Positions 15,158-23,627 of a stretch of 38,609 nucleotides of DNA are shown here, piece by piece. Made by a program: the position numbers and the translations under genes. The DNA comes from Chloroflexota bacterium (GTDB lineage: Bacteria > Chloroflexota > Anaerolineae > Promineifilales > Promineifilaceae). The stretch is from contig JAHDEB010000015.1 in NCBI GenBank assembly GCA_020629055.1, positions 1 to 38,609 of the forward strand, written 5' to 3'. The first letter of the stretch is position 1, and every line of letters begins with the position of its first letter. The notes beneath the pieces are model-generated. The model had not been told where the DNA came from. It saw nothing but the letters and a program-made list of their open reading frames with translations, and ran no database searches.

Positions 15158-16132
15158 ATGACAGCTGATAATCTTGATGAGATCCCAGTCATAAAAGCAA
15201 TCGACATCGAATCGATACCACCAGCTTCCGTTCAAAGATACTGGCTGTATTTAACATCAGATGGCATAGGAACCCCGCAATATATTCCTGTCATCATTGT
15301 TCGAGGCATAAATGACAAGCATCTGGTTGGAATTACTGCAGCAATTCATGGAAATGAGCTTAATGGCATTCCTGTCATTCAAAGGTTAATAGGCAAAATC
15401 GATCCAACCAAACTTGAAGGGGTTTTGATATGTATACCCGTAACCAATGTTCCAGCGTTTTTACGCAAGCAGAGAGATTTTCTAGATGGTAAAGATCTAA
15501 ATCGAATTATGCCTGGCAATCAGCTTGGAAATGAAAGTGATATCTATGCTTATCGTTTGATTTCCCGTGTAATCAATGAGCTTGACTATCTAATCGATTT
15601 ACACACTGCAAGTTTTGGAAATATCAATTCGTTTTACGTTCGAGCTAATATGAACTTGCCGGACGTGGCTCAAATGGCATGCATGCTCAACCCTCAAATA
15701 ATTGTGCACAAGAAAAGTGAAGGTACCCTCAGATATGCGGCAGAAGATTTGGGCATTCACGCAGTTACCGTCGAAATTGGAGATCCCAACCGATTTCAGG
15801 AATCAATGATCTCAAACGCTTTAGAGGGAATCTTAAACACACTTAAAGGGTTGGGCATGATCAAGGGAAAGGTCAAGGCTGCCACTCAACCACCTGTCGA
15901 GTGTGATGGCTCTTATTGGTTGCACACGAATCAAGGGGGATTGGTAGATGTTTACCCTGAATTAGCTGATTTTGTAGAACAAGGGGAGGTGGTAGCTAGA
16001 GTCTACAATGTATTTGGAGATGTCTTAGAAACTTACCAAGCTCCCGAATCTGGGATTGTTATTGGCAAAAACACGTACCCTGTTAACCAAACTGGCGGCC
16101 GAATATTACACTTGGGCATACCCGTTGATTGA
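15158..16132 (+). CDS. AstE/AspA-type zinc hydrolase (succinylglutamate desuccinylase/aspartoacylase family)
   Basis: A 324-residue M14-related enzyme. Zinc and catalytic residues are all present: His64 and Glu67 (AAIHGNELNG), DLNR at 113-116, His149 (YLIDLHTASFG) and the general-base Glu206 (VTVEIGD). A C-terminal beta domain (about 240-324) is typical of the family. The start at 15158 has TGAGGAG upstream; a start at 15140 would overlap the ligase. Family members remove acyl or aminoacyl groups by amide hydrolysis, so here it could release the product from the carrier, the role LysK plays in LysW pathways (analogy, not homology). Translationally linked to the ATP-grasp-like gene. Confidence 0.88.
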   Translation: MTADNLDEIPVIKAIDIESIPPASVQRYWLYLTSDGIGTPQYIPVIIVRGINDKHLVGITAAIHGNELNGIPVIQRLIGKIDPTKLEGVLICIPVTNVPAFLRKQRDFLDGKDLNRIMPGNQLGNESDIYAYRLISRVINELDYLIDLHTASFGNINSFYVRANMNLPDVAQMACMLNPQIIVHKKSEGTLRYAAEDLGIHAVTVEIGDPNRFQESMISNALEGILNTLKGLGMIKGKVKAATQPPVECDGSYWLHTNQGGLVDVYPELADFVEQGEVVARVYNVFGDVLETYQAPESGIVIGKNTYPVNQTGGRILHLGIPVD

Positions 16133-16147
16133 TTTCATATGCCAGTT

Positions 16148-16163
16148 TACGTCATTTGTCGCA
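16148..16163. promoter_or_regulatory. NarL-type 7-2-7 box, copy 4
   Basis: TACGTCA-TT-TGTCGCA: the left heptamer is perfect and the right matches 5 of 7. It lies at the start of the 218-bp gap before the MFS gene, about 200 bases from its ATG, so the transporter may have its own regulated promoter. The rest of the gap shows no further feature. Confidence 0.5.
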
Positions 16164-16350
16164 TTAAATTTGCTCTAAATGATGGATGTCAACGAAATCG
16201 GAACTCATTTCCATTTTAACTATTGGCAGATGGCGGTTTTTTCAACTGCAACGAATCCATCCATCAAAATCTGATTCCAACCCGATCTGTTTTCGATAGG
16301 AAGCTCTTTTAATCTAACTTTCCACCGAAAACATAAAAGGGATTTTTCCC

Positions 16351-17538
16351 ATGCTTTATAGACGATCTGTATTAGTCAATCAAATTCCGGCCGATGCAAA
16401 TTCTTCTCTAGGCCGATTGGCCGCTGTTGAAGGATTTGTGCGAGCCGTCATGGTTGGTGTTATCCCGTTGGTAGCTTTCGAGATTTTTGGGGACAAAGAG
16501 TCAATTGCTCGCATCTACTTTTTTAGCACCCTATTCACACTTTTGTTCACGCTCAACTTACAAAGATTGGAGATACTTCTAAAACGACGAGGCTTAGTTA
16601 CCTTGAGTACCGTTTTATTAATTATTGCAATCATCTTTTACTGGAGTGAAAGTCCCGTCCTATTTGCAATTGCAGTCGGTGTACAAGCAGCTGGTGCATC
16701 AATCTTTTCTGTTTGCATATCACTTTATGTGATGGATTATATTGGGAAAACAGACTTTACCCGTGCTGAATCTAGCCGGCTTCTATATGTCGGCTTCGCT
16801 TGGCTCATTGGCCCAACATTGGGCGGGTGGCTGTTTGGTATTGGCTCTGCAAGTTGGGTGTATCTCACAGCAATTTCAGCCTCGGTCGTCTTAGTCGCTT
16901 ACTTTTGGTATTTGAGAATGGGTGATGATGTTGTTATTAAACCTGCAGTCTCTCAATCAACTAATCCACTTAAAGCGATTCGAATGTTTTTCAAACGGCC
17001 GAACTTGCGCATCGCTTATTTAATTACATTGAGCCGGGCTTGTTTTTGGGCGATGCTATTTACATATGGGCCGATTTATATCATAGAAGCTGGGATGCCT
17101 GCTTGGGCAAGTGGAATGCTGCTTTCTGGAGCAAGTGGGCTACTGTTTCTTAGTCCCATCATCAAGCGACTGGCAGATCAAGTTGGAACTAGGCAAGTCA
17201 TTATTTTTAGCCTATTGCTGATTGGATCTAGTCTGATCGGGCTTGGCATCATTGGGCCAGCTAGACCAATCGGTTTGTTATTTTTCATAACAGGCTCGTT
17301 AGGTGGTGCAAGCATGGACGTATTGAGCAATATCCCTTTTATGCGTATGGTTAAGCCTTCAGAACGTACAGCAATGACTACAGTTTTCTCTACATGGCGA
17401 GAAAGTTCGTCATTCTTGACACAGGCAATGGTTGGCATTACTCTGGTTGTTGCTCCATTCTGGGCTTTCTTCTTTGTTTTAGCAGGGCTCCAAATCGTAA
17501 CAGCCATAGCCTCGACTTACCTGCCACGCCGAATCTAA
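16351..17538 (+). CDS. MFS transporter
   Basis: A 395-residue polytopic membrane protein with about 12 hydrophobic segments in two halves, and a central cytoplasmic loop around residues 195-215 (SQSTNPLKAIRMFFKRPNLR), as in the major facilitator superfamily. Drug/metabolite exporter-like overall; a substrate cannot be read. It follows the ligase/hydrolase pair on the same strand and has an upstream NarL-type box, so it is best read as exporter (or importer) for the product of the carrier system. The ribosome site is weak (AAAAGGG). Confidence 0.85.
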   Translation: MLYRRSVLVNQIPADANSSLGRLAAVEGFVRAVMVGVIPLVAFEIFGDKESIARIYFFSTLFTLLFTLNLQRLEILLKRRGLVTLSTVLLIIAIIFYWSESPVLFAIAVGVQAAGASIFSVCISLYVMDYIGKTDFTRAESSRLLYVGFAWLIGPTLGGWLFGIGSASWVYLTAISASVVLVAYFWYLRMGDDVVIKPAVSQSTNPLKAIRMFFKRPNLRIAYLITLSRACFWAMLFTYGPIYIIEAGMPAWASGMLLSGASGLLFLSPIIKRLADQVGTRQVIIFSLLLIGSSLIGLGIIGPARPIGLLFFITGSLGGASMDVLSNIPFMRMVKPSERTAMTTVFSTWRESSSFLTQAMVGITLVVAPFWAFFFVLAGLQIVTAIASTYLPRRI

Positions 17539-17625
17539 TTTGATACCTCAAGGCAACATTGGTCACAACTTAGGTTTATTCTAATTATTTGTAATGCGGA
17601 GCCTTTTTTAGGGAGGATTTTATCC

Positions 17626-18417
17626 ATGGCTAAAGTTTATTATATCGGCGACTGGGCGGTTCAATTGGGTCCCGTCTATGCAGAAACACCTTTTAATCAT
17701 TCCCCCAAAGGGCTCGATTTTATCAATTATGGCAAATGGCTGGTTACGGCCATTGAGTCCAGCGGCCGGCATGAAATCACCAGCGTACCAACCTGGGAGT
17801 TCTACAACATGCCCCCCGGTGAGTATGAGAAAGTCTTGGCCGAATATGACATCATCATTTTCTCTGATGTGGAAGCGAAAAACTTTCAGCTACATCCCCA
17901 ATTCTTCAATCGCCATTTGTTTGGCACAAAAATCTTAACCTTTCCTGATCGCATTCGACTAACCGTTGAAGCGGTGCAAAATGGAACCCATATGATGTTT
18001 CTTGGTGGCTGGCTAAGCTTTAACGGTGAGATGGGTAAAGGGGGATGGGGGCGAACCGATCTACACAAAATATTGCCTTGCGAATGTCTAGAAGTCGAGG
18101 ATCTAAGAGAGAATACAGAAGGGTTTTTCGTCGAAGCCACCGCCCCAGATCATCCGATTCTCACAGGTATCGATCTATCGACGATGCCGCCGATTCTAGG
18201 ATTTAACATTGTGAAACCGAAGGCTGGTTGCGAAGTCATCGCGTCCTGGAAAGGAGAGCAATCTCCAGCGATTTCGGTCGGCCAATTTGGAAAAGGGCGG
18301 GTGCTGGCATATACGTCTGATCCGGCCCCACACTGGGGCTGTAATTTTGTTTTTTGGGACGACTATGCCAAACTTTGGACCAATGCGTGTGATTGGCTAA
18401 CGGCCGAGTCAGAATAA
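17626..18417 (+). CDS. ThuA/DUF1355-like glutamine-amidotransferase-fold protein
   Basis: A 263-residue soluble protein of the class-I-glutamine-amidotransferase-like fold. GGWLSFNGEMGKGGWGRT (about residues 126-143) and the late GKGRVLAYTSDPAPHWG are typical of the DUF1355/PF07090 group. The usual GATase nucleophile-elbow cysteine is not evident, as is common in this group, so enzymatic amide transfer is doubtful. AGGGAGG lies before the ATG. It is 87 bases after the MFS gene with a different CGGCCG density, so I treat it as outside the carrier system, together with the downstream flavoprotein. Confidence 0.75.
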   Translation: MAKVYYIGDWAVQLGPVYAETPFNHSPKGLDFINYGKWLVTAIESSGRHEITSVPTWEFYNMPPGEYEKVLAEYDIIIFSDVEAKNFQLHPQFFNRHLFGTKILTFPDRIRLTVEAVQNGTHMMFLGGWLSFNGEMGKGGWGRTDLHKILPCECLEVEDLRENTEGFFVEATAPDHPILTGIDLSTMPPILGFNIVKPKAGCEVIASWKGEQSPAISVGQFGKGRVLAYTSDPAPHWGCNFVFWDDYAKLWTNACDWLTAESE

Positions 18418-18451
18418 GTAACAAGTTTCAGCAAGCAGTCAGCGAGGATAT

Positions 18452-18997
18452 ATGAACAAAAATCAATTACGTGAAAAGTATGGCGAACCATCAAAACGTG
18501 CGTCCGAGAAAATAGTCCCTTATATGACCGATTGGGTACAATCATTTATCCAAAGCTCACCATTTGCGGTTTTGGCCACGGCCGATGGCGATGGAAATTG
18601 CGATGCTTCTCCACGGGGCGGAAAGCCAGGTTTTGTCAAAGTCTTAGATGAAAAACGGCTGTTGATCCCCGATATTCGGGGCAATCGGATATTTGATAGC
18701 TATGGCAACACGGCCGAAAACCCCAAAGCTGGACTCGTATTTATGATTCCCGGTTTTAACTACACGGCACGGGTTAACGGACGGGTCCGTTACGTTGAAA
18801 AATCTGAAATAGACGAACTGGGCATTGAGGGTGAGGTCTTTGACCCAGATGAAGGTGCGATCACGCTCCAAGCGATCTTGCTGGAAGTGGATGAGGCATA
18901 TGGGCACTGCCCTCGCTCACTCTCGTTCGGCCGAGTGTGGGATGTGGAGCAGATCGAGCACAACAAAGCCAATCCGCCTAAATCGATTTTTGCTTAA
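18452..18997 (+). CDS. PPOX-class FMN-dependent flavoprotein (MSMEG_1061-like)
   Basis: A 181-residue protein of the pyridoxamine-phosphate-oxidase-like split-barrel fold. FIQSSPFAVLATADGDGNCDASPRGGKPGFVKVLD (about 31-65) and IPDIRGNRIFDSYGNTAENPKAGLVFMIPG are the FMN-binding face of the MSMEG_1061 family; HCPRSLSFGRVWD near the C-terminus is also typical. Such proteins bind FMN or F420; substrates are mostly unknown. GAGGA precedes the ATG. It is 34 bases after the ThuA-like gene, probably co-transcribed. Confidence 0.85.
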   Translation: MNKNQLREKYGEPSKRASEKIVPYMTDWVQSFIQSSPFAVLATADGDGNCDASPRGGKPGFVKVLDEKRLLIPDIRGNRIFDSYGNTAENPKAGLVFMIPGFNYTARVNGRVRYVEKSEIDELGIEGEVFDPDEGAITLQAILLEVDEAYGHCPRSLSFGRVWDVEQIEHNKANPPKSIFA

Positions 18998-19026
18998 TCA
19001 ACTAATTTTTTTTAGATTTAGGTCTT

Positions 19027-19102
19027 TAGCTGGGAGGGGGAAAGCAAACTGCGGAAATTGGTCAGATTTCCGCAGTTAATGCCCCTCAATTTAGCCCAGC
19101 TA
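19027..19102. terminator. Large nested palindrome between convergent genes
   Basis: Three nested stems: TAGCTGGG/CCCAGCTA (19027-19034 with 19095-19102), GAGGGG/CCCCTC (19034-19039 with 19082-19087) and an inner 12-bp stem AACTGCGGAAAT/ATTTCCGCAGTT (19047-19058 with 19066-19077). It fills the gap between the convergent flavoprotein and secreted-protein genes. No T-tract on either strand; probably a bidirectional mRNA-end structure. Confidence 0.6.
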
Positions 19103-19109
19103 GAGCCTG

Positions 19110-20570
19110 TTACGGCCGGTTAACCCACGGCAAAAAGTTAAACATATCAAACCCGTCTGTTGGGACCGCCGCTGAATCGTCTTGATCGATATGAACCTGC
19201 AGCGCCTTAATCGAAAAACCATCCCACTGATTTTCATCGGTCACACAAGGGTTTCGTGGGCCAATGGTCCATTGGAATGAATTATCTCCTTCTTGTAACC
19301 AAGATGGGTCCAGTTCGATGTAAAACGTCTTCCAATTGTTGCTTATGCAGTTCGGCTCACTGTATTGATCCGGTTCTACTTCGATATTCGGCCGACCATT
19401 GATACTCAGCAGCACCTGCCCTTTCATCGGCTGGTTAACTTGCCCGATTAATACGGGATTGGGACCAACACGGGGCAATTTGATGTTAACCGTCTCAGTT
19501 TCACCAATCTCCCGGCTGCCATTCCGTTGTAAATAAACGACGTTGTCCGCGTCATAGGCATCATGACGGCCGACGACAGGGCCATCAAAGCGAATGTTGT
19601 CCCAGTGAAACGTAAACGTGTCATTGTTGTTGTCTTTACTGGGGGTGTACGAATGCGTCTTGAACATCACAATCCCACGATCAAACGGCATGCCATCAGG
19701 GACTTCAACGATGTATTCATCAAAAGTGCCATCAGCTTTCTCAATTCCCCAGACAATCTGACTGTCCTGCAACTGTAAGCGCATCGTGCGCCGGATTCGT
19801 CGATCCGTTACGGCTGGGTCATCCGGATAAAGCGCGTACCAATAGTTCCAATCATATTCACCTTTGTCTCGCTCATTTACCAACCATCCTTCAGGGTCGA
19901 TCCCAGCTGTACCAACTTTAATACCGCGAGTGGCTCGTCTGTATTCAAACACAATGCGATCGGCCGGATAATGTTCATCGATTGGAGAATCTTCGGGGCC
20001 AGCCCCCAGCCGAATTTGGTCACGGGGAACAATCATCACCTCGAACCAATGGCGAAAGGTGTGGCCACGGTTAATATTGACATCAAATTCCACCACACCC
20101 CCATCGCTAAAATCAAACTCTTGTCGAGGCCAAAAGGCGGTGACCGAATAAGGGTCAACTTCACCCATCGACGTCATCATATGGTTTTTACACAAGAAAA
20201 AACTCTGATCAGGGTTTGAATTACTGCTCTTGTGGTCTGAAATAACTTGATGGCTTGGCAGCGGGGAAACCTCGGGGTTCGGGCCTGCACAATTTTCCGC
20301 ATGATCGGCCGGGAATGGGCCAAACTGCTTGGTAAAATGTTCTTGAGGGTGACTACGATGAGTCACCACATAGTTCATGCTTCGAGGAAGCAATGCCTGT
20401 GATGGTGATGCGGGATCCCCATCAAATGTTTCTTCAAACGCCCAACTTGATTGCCCATGAGAAGGACTTATGCCCGCTTGCTGAACAAACGCTGCTGTGC
20501 CAATACCTACACCTAAAATAAGAACAATCCGCCAAGCAAAGCGCCCCTGAAAAATAAAGCTCTTAAACAT
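19110..20570 (-). CDS. Secreted beta-rich protein, unknown function
   Basis: A 486-residue protein with an N-terminal signal or anchor (basic MFKSFIFQGRFAWR, then a hydrophobic stretch to about residue 33). The mature part looks all-beta: a jelly-roll or lectin-like first half (FDFSDGGVVEFDVNINRGHTFRHWFEVMIVPRD, FTFHWDNIRFDGPV) and a second beta module from about 345 (VNIKLPRVGPNPVLIGQVNQ ... CISNNWKTFYIELDPSWLQEGDNSFQWTIGP) like carbohydrate-binding modules. Several Cys could pair outside the cell. AAAGGAG sits before the ATG. It may bind or cut a polysaccharide, but no catalytic motif was recognised. Single gene, convergent with the flavoprotein. Confidence 0.7.
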   Translation of the reverse strand: MFKSFIFQGRFAWRIVLILGVGIGTAAFVQQAGISPSHGQSSWAFEETFDGDPASPSQALLPRSMNYVVTHRSHPQEHFTKQFGPFPADHAENCAGPNPEVSPLPSHQVISDHKSSNSNPDQSFFLCKNHMMTSMGEVDPYSVTAFWPRQEFDFSDGGVVEFDVNINRGHTFRHWFEVMIVPRDQIRLGAGPEDSPIDEHYPADRIVFEYRRATRGIKVGTAGIDPEGWLVNERDKGEYDWNYWYALYPDDPAVTDRRIRRTMRLQLQDSQIVWGIEKADGTFDEYIVEVPDGMPFDRGIVMFKTHSYTPSKDNNNDTFTFHWDNIRFDGPVVGRHDAYDADNVVYLQRNGSREIGETETVNIKLPRVGPNPVLIGQVNQPMKGQVLLSINGRPNIEVEPDQYSEPNCISNNWKTFYIELDPSWLQEGDNSFQWTIGPRNPCVTDENQWDGFSIKALQVHIDQDDSAAVPTDGFDMFNFLPWVNRP

Positions 20571-20796
20571 AACTTATGTCTCCTTTAAATCATCGCACCT
20601 GCTGGTAAATCAGGACAAATGCGAAGGAACAGAACCTGTTGCATCCGTGCAACCTACTCTGGCATACTAAAGACTTGCCCGGCCAATTTGCTATAAAATA
20701 GGGATCAACGGTCCATTTTTGCTCATAACCGGCTTAAATTACACACAACCAGCCTCCATTCAACCGGAACGGTTAAGCTTTACTAAAAAAGACAGT

Positions 20797-21432
20797 ATGA
20801 ATATAACGCCTGAAGATTTGTTACCCGATGAGAAGCTGCTGCTAAGCAAAAACAGCAATGCGGTCATTGCACTATCCGATTACGGATTAAGCCAATTTGC
20901 GTTCGACAAATACATGTGGGTGGTCGGCATGAAAAATAAAGAGGCGATTGGGGGGAAATTACACCTGACCAACTACAGGCTCATTTTTAAGTCTCATTCG
21001 ATAAATCGACTAACAGGCACCTTTAGCATCATCCTGCCCGCCATCACTCAAATTCAAGACTCATCGTTTTTGATGACCCGAAAAATGTCTGTTGACACCC
21101 GCTTTAATCGCTTTGATTTTGTCATTTGGGGGGTAGCAGATCTCATCAAAAAAATTGAGCAAGCTCAGAAAGAGTTCTCTGAAGATGACTTCGACAGGCT
21201 ACGATCCAACATTGTAATTTCCTATGATAAATTTGGCGGTGGGCTGGAGGTCTTTGGTGGTGTGGAAGGCATTAACAAAGCTTTTTTGTGGGGCGACGGT
21301 GCACAACAGCTTTTCGAATTGGCGGCCGACCCATTTCAAGCCATTGGTGTGCTGATGCTTGAAGAGCTTTTTGATCAAAAGCTGTCGGATGATTGGCAAA
21401 AGTACTTCGATCCGCCTGACCATTCCGGTTAG
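20797..21432 (+). CDS. GRAM-domain-like protein
   Basis: About 211 residues from the ATG at 20797. The pattern LLPDEKLLLSKNSNAVI...GKLHLTNYRLIFKSHSINRLTGTFSIILPAITQIQDSSF matches a GRAM/PH-like fold (LTxxRLIF is its hallmark), which binds lipids or proteins at membranes in eukaryotes; bacterial roles are unknown. A longer frame begins with TTG at 20719; the ATG is preferred for its fit to the domain, although it has no ribosome site. Acidic C-terminal half with a helix-rich end (QAIGVLMLEELFDQKLSDDWQKYF). Upstream, 20571-20718 holds a possible TATAAAAT -10 near 20692 and nothing else. Confidence 0.6.
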   Translation: MNITPEDLLPDEKLLLSKNSNAVIALSDYGLSQFAFDKYMWVVGMKNKEAIGGKLHLTNYRLIFKSHSINRLTGTFSIILPAITQIQDSSFLMTRKMSVDTRFNRFDFVIWGVADLIKKIEQAQKEFSEDDFDRLRSNIVISYDKFGGGLEVFGGVEGINKAFLWGDGAQQLFELAADPFQAIGVLMLEELFDQKLSDDWQKYFDPPDHSG

Positions 21433-21545
21433 CAGACAAACCGGTTTTTACAAAAGAAGATGGCAGCAAGCCGGTGATCGTACAGAATGCGTCTTCGCTA
21501 AAATAAACCTAATAAATATCAAAACAAACAACTCTCTTAAGCCTT

Positions 21546-22154
21546 ATGAAGCCTAAAACAGCAATCGAAAAACAATCACTACCATTTACATTATCTGAAT
21601 CAAACGGGCGCCGGGCTCGCAAGATTCTATCCAAGCTAGCATGGGGGGTATTTTGCCTATTCATGGCGGGTGCTTTTGTTTCCTCAGCCTACTCCGGTTA
21701 CAGCGAGGAACCATCTCTGATCGGACTATTCTTTGTAATCGTTTTTACGCTTTCCATGCTATTTCTGGCTTGGAGCAATCTGGATAGTTTGGTCAAACAA
21801 TATGTTTGGTCATACACCTTTACGGAAACAGAAATTATTGTACGGAACCTGTTTCGTGAAAAACGGTACCAGGTCAGCGACCTAAAGGTGATGTCGCTTG
21901 AGAGCGAAATTCGGGCAACCCCCAAACGATATCGCCCCCACTCAAAACGGGAAGCATGGTTTTTAGAGTTGCTCTTCAAGGAAGATATCAGCTTGCGTAT
22001 TGAGGGATCTGAAAACGGTTACCGAGAAAACAGAATGACCAAATCGATTATTCTGCACGAAGCCTCGGCCGTCGATGCCGACGAAGACAAGCTGCTGTTA
22101 GAAGGTTTAATGAATCTGCTACGCCCCATCTACCTGCCACATCAGGCACCTTAA
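21546..22154 (+). CDS. Two-helix membrane protein with PH-like domain
   Basis: A 202-residue protein. Two membrane helices (about 30-48 and 58-77), then a soluble C-terminal domain that begins YTFTETEIIVRNLFREKRYQVSDLKVM, the strand pattern of bacterial PH (DUF304-like) domains. Follows the GRAM-like gene in the same direction and ends 4 bases before the nucleotidyltransferase-like gene. Function unknown. Confidence 0.6.
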   Translation: MKPKTAIEKQSLPFTLSESNGRRARKILSKLAWGVFCLFMAGAFVSSAYSGYSEEPSLIGLFFVIVFTLSMLFLAWSNLDSLVKQYVWSYTFTETEIIVRNLFREKRYQVSDLKVMSLESEIRATPKRYRPHSKREAWFLELLFKEDISLRIEGSENGYRENRMTKSIILHEASAVDADEDKLLLEGLMNLLRPIYLPHQAP

Positions 22155-22158
22155 TCGT

Positions 22159-22644
22159 ATGCAAAACGCTCAGCTAAAACGGGGGCTAACCCTCGGCAAA
22201 TATGCTCCGTTTCATCGGGGGCACCAACTGGTGATTGATACAGCCCTAGCTGAAATGGATGAGCTGATCGTGATCATTTATGATTCACCCGAGGTAACCC
22301 CCATTCCGCTAAATGCCCGCGCCCATTGGATCAAATCGCTGTATCCGGCCGTGCAGCTGATAAAAGCTTGGGGCGGGCCGAGCGAAGTAGGCTACACGGC
22401 CGAAATTAAGCAGGCACACGAAGATTATATTATTCAAGAGTTAGGCATTTCAGGGATCACCCACTTTTACTGTAGCGAGCCATACGGAGAGCACATGAGC
22501 CAAGCCTTGCATGCGATAGACAGGCGGGTTGACCCCGGCCGTCAACAAGTCCCAATTTCCGGCACCGCGCTCCGATCAGATCCGACGCTGTGGAAAGAAT
22601 TTGTTCACCCCATCGTCTATCAAGATCTGGTCACATACCGTTAG
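22159..22644 (+). CDS. NadR-type nicotinamide-nucleotide adenylyltransferase-like protein
   Basis: A 161-residue single-domain nucleotidyltransferase. GKYAPFHRGHQ (about residues 13-23) is the HxGH motif of the NMN adenylyltransferase superfamily and ISGTALRSDP (about 133-142) corresponds to the ISxTxxR motif. It matches the central domain of NadR, lacking the N-terminal HTH and the C-terminal ribosylnicotinamide kinase. Reaction expected: NMN or NaMN plus ATP to NAD(+) or its precursor. Four bases after the membrane-protein stop, so probably in the same transcript. A related sugar- or lipid-nucleotide cytidylyltransferase is less likely. Confidence 0.8.
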   Translation: MQNAQLKRGLTLGKYAPFHRGHQLVIDTALAEMDELIVIIYDSPEVTPIPLNARAHWIKSLYPAVQLIKAWGGPSEVGYTAEIKQAHEDYIIQELGISGITHFYCSEPYGEHMSQALHAIDRRVDPGRQQVPISGTALRSDPTLWKEFVHPIVYQDLVTYR

Positions 22645-22647
22645 CGG

Positions 22648-23568
22648 TTAGAGCTTTATATCTTTCCCCAAGCTTTTAGCGATTTTAATTTCTAGATGCT
22701 CTTTCGCCAGCATCGGCCGGTATTTTGGTGGATTCGACTCATCATGACACCCATCAATGCACTCGATCAGTGCATTTGGGTTGGGATTATGGAAAAAAGC
22801 CATTGACTGTCGCCGCTGCCCCAGCGTTTCAGCATGCGGCACCACTTGATGCAAAGTCGATATCCATTGATCATTGGTCCAATTCATCATTAAATCACCG
22901 ATGTTGATAATAAAATGATCGATCGGGGCCACCACATTCACCCATTCCCCACTGCGGGATTTCGCCTGCAAGCCACGTGAATCGGCCGACCACAAAATCG
23001 TCAACGTCCCATAATCGGTATGCGCCCCAGCGCGAGATAGATTCACCTTTTCAGGATCGTACGCCGGATAATTGAGCAGGCGCAAAATCGTGCGCGGGTC
23101 GTCCGTTTTGTCATCAAACCAAGTTTCCGGCAGATCAAGGGCCAAAGCGAACAAGCGCATCAAGTGAACTGAAAGGTCAAGCAAGGCTTGATAATATTTG
23201 TGACAATCGGCACGCAGCTCAGCCGGTTGTTGGGGCCAAATCCCATCCTGAATCGGTAAAATCAAATTGAGCGATTCTTTTAGATCTTGTACCGCTTCAT
23301 CGTCTAAGCTCGCCGCCAAGTTTTCACCGTCTGGGCCGATATAGCCCATTCCGCCAGGAGAAATCACACTGCGTTTAACCTCTTGGGAAGAATCAAAAAA
23401 GAGCTTGGCGGCCGCGTTTGCCTGCTCAATCGTTTCGAGCGGAATGCCATGGCCGCTAATCGTAAAAAAGCCGATCTCTCGGCAGGCTTGGCCGATCTGC
23501 TGGGCCACGCCGTTTTTATCTGTGCCGTCTAAATACGGCTGAATGTTGATAATTGGTATGTTTGTCAT
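22648..23568 (-). CDS. Isopenicillin-N-synthase-like Fe(II)/2-oxoglutarate oxygenase
   Basis: A 306-residue cupin-fold oxygenase. The 2-His-1-Asp iron triad is His183-x-Asp185 (GAHTDYGTLTIL) and His240 (STLHQVV), with the co-substrate motif R-x-S at 253-255 (RRQSMAFF). N-terminal DIOX segment IPIINIQPYLDG...CREIGFFTISGHGIP is intact. The ATG at 23568 fits this segment; a start at 23595 would add nine unrelated residues. Members hydroxylate or oxidise small molecules. It is convergent with the NMNAT-like gene and downstream of the Cys/Met enzyme, which need not be related. Confidence 0.9.
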   Translation of the reverse strand: MTNIPIINIQPYLDGTDKNGVAQQIGQACREIGFFTISGHGIPLETIEQANAAAKLFFDSSQEVKRSVISPGGMGYIGPDGENLAASLDDEAVQDLKESLNLILPIQDGIWPQQPAELRADCHKYYQALLDLSVHLMRLFALALDLPETWFDDKTDDPRTILRLLNYPAYDPEKVNLSRAGAHTDYGTLTILWSADSRGLQAKSRSGEWVNVVAPIDHFIINIGDLMMNWTNDQWISTLHQVVPHAETLGQRRQSMAFFHNPNPNALIECIDGCHDESNPPKYRPMLAKEHLEIKIAKSLGKDIKL

Positions 23569-23627
23569 CTTTTTTTGGGAAGCATGAAGTCGCAAGTAGA
23601 ATGCACTTCATACTTAAACCTTATCCC

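Noticed and set aside
22159-22644. Full NadR trifunctional protein
   Set aside because: Only the adenylyltransferase domain is present; no HTH and no kinase P-loop.
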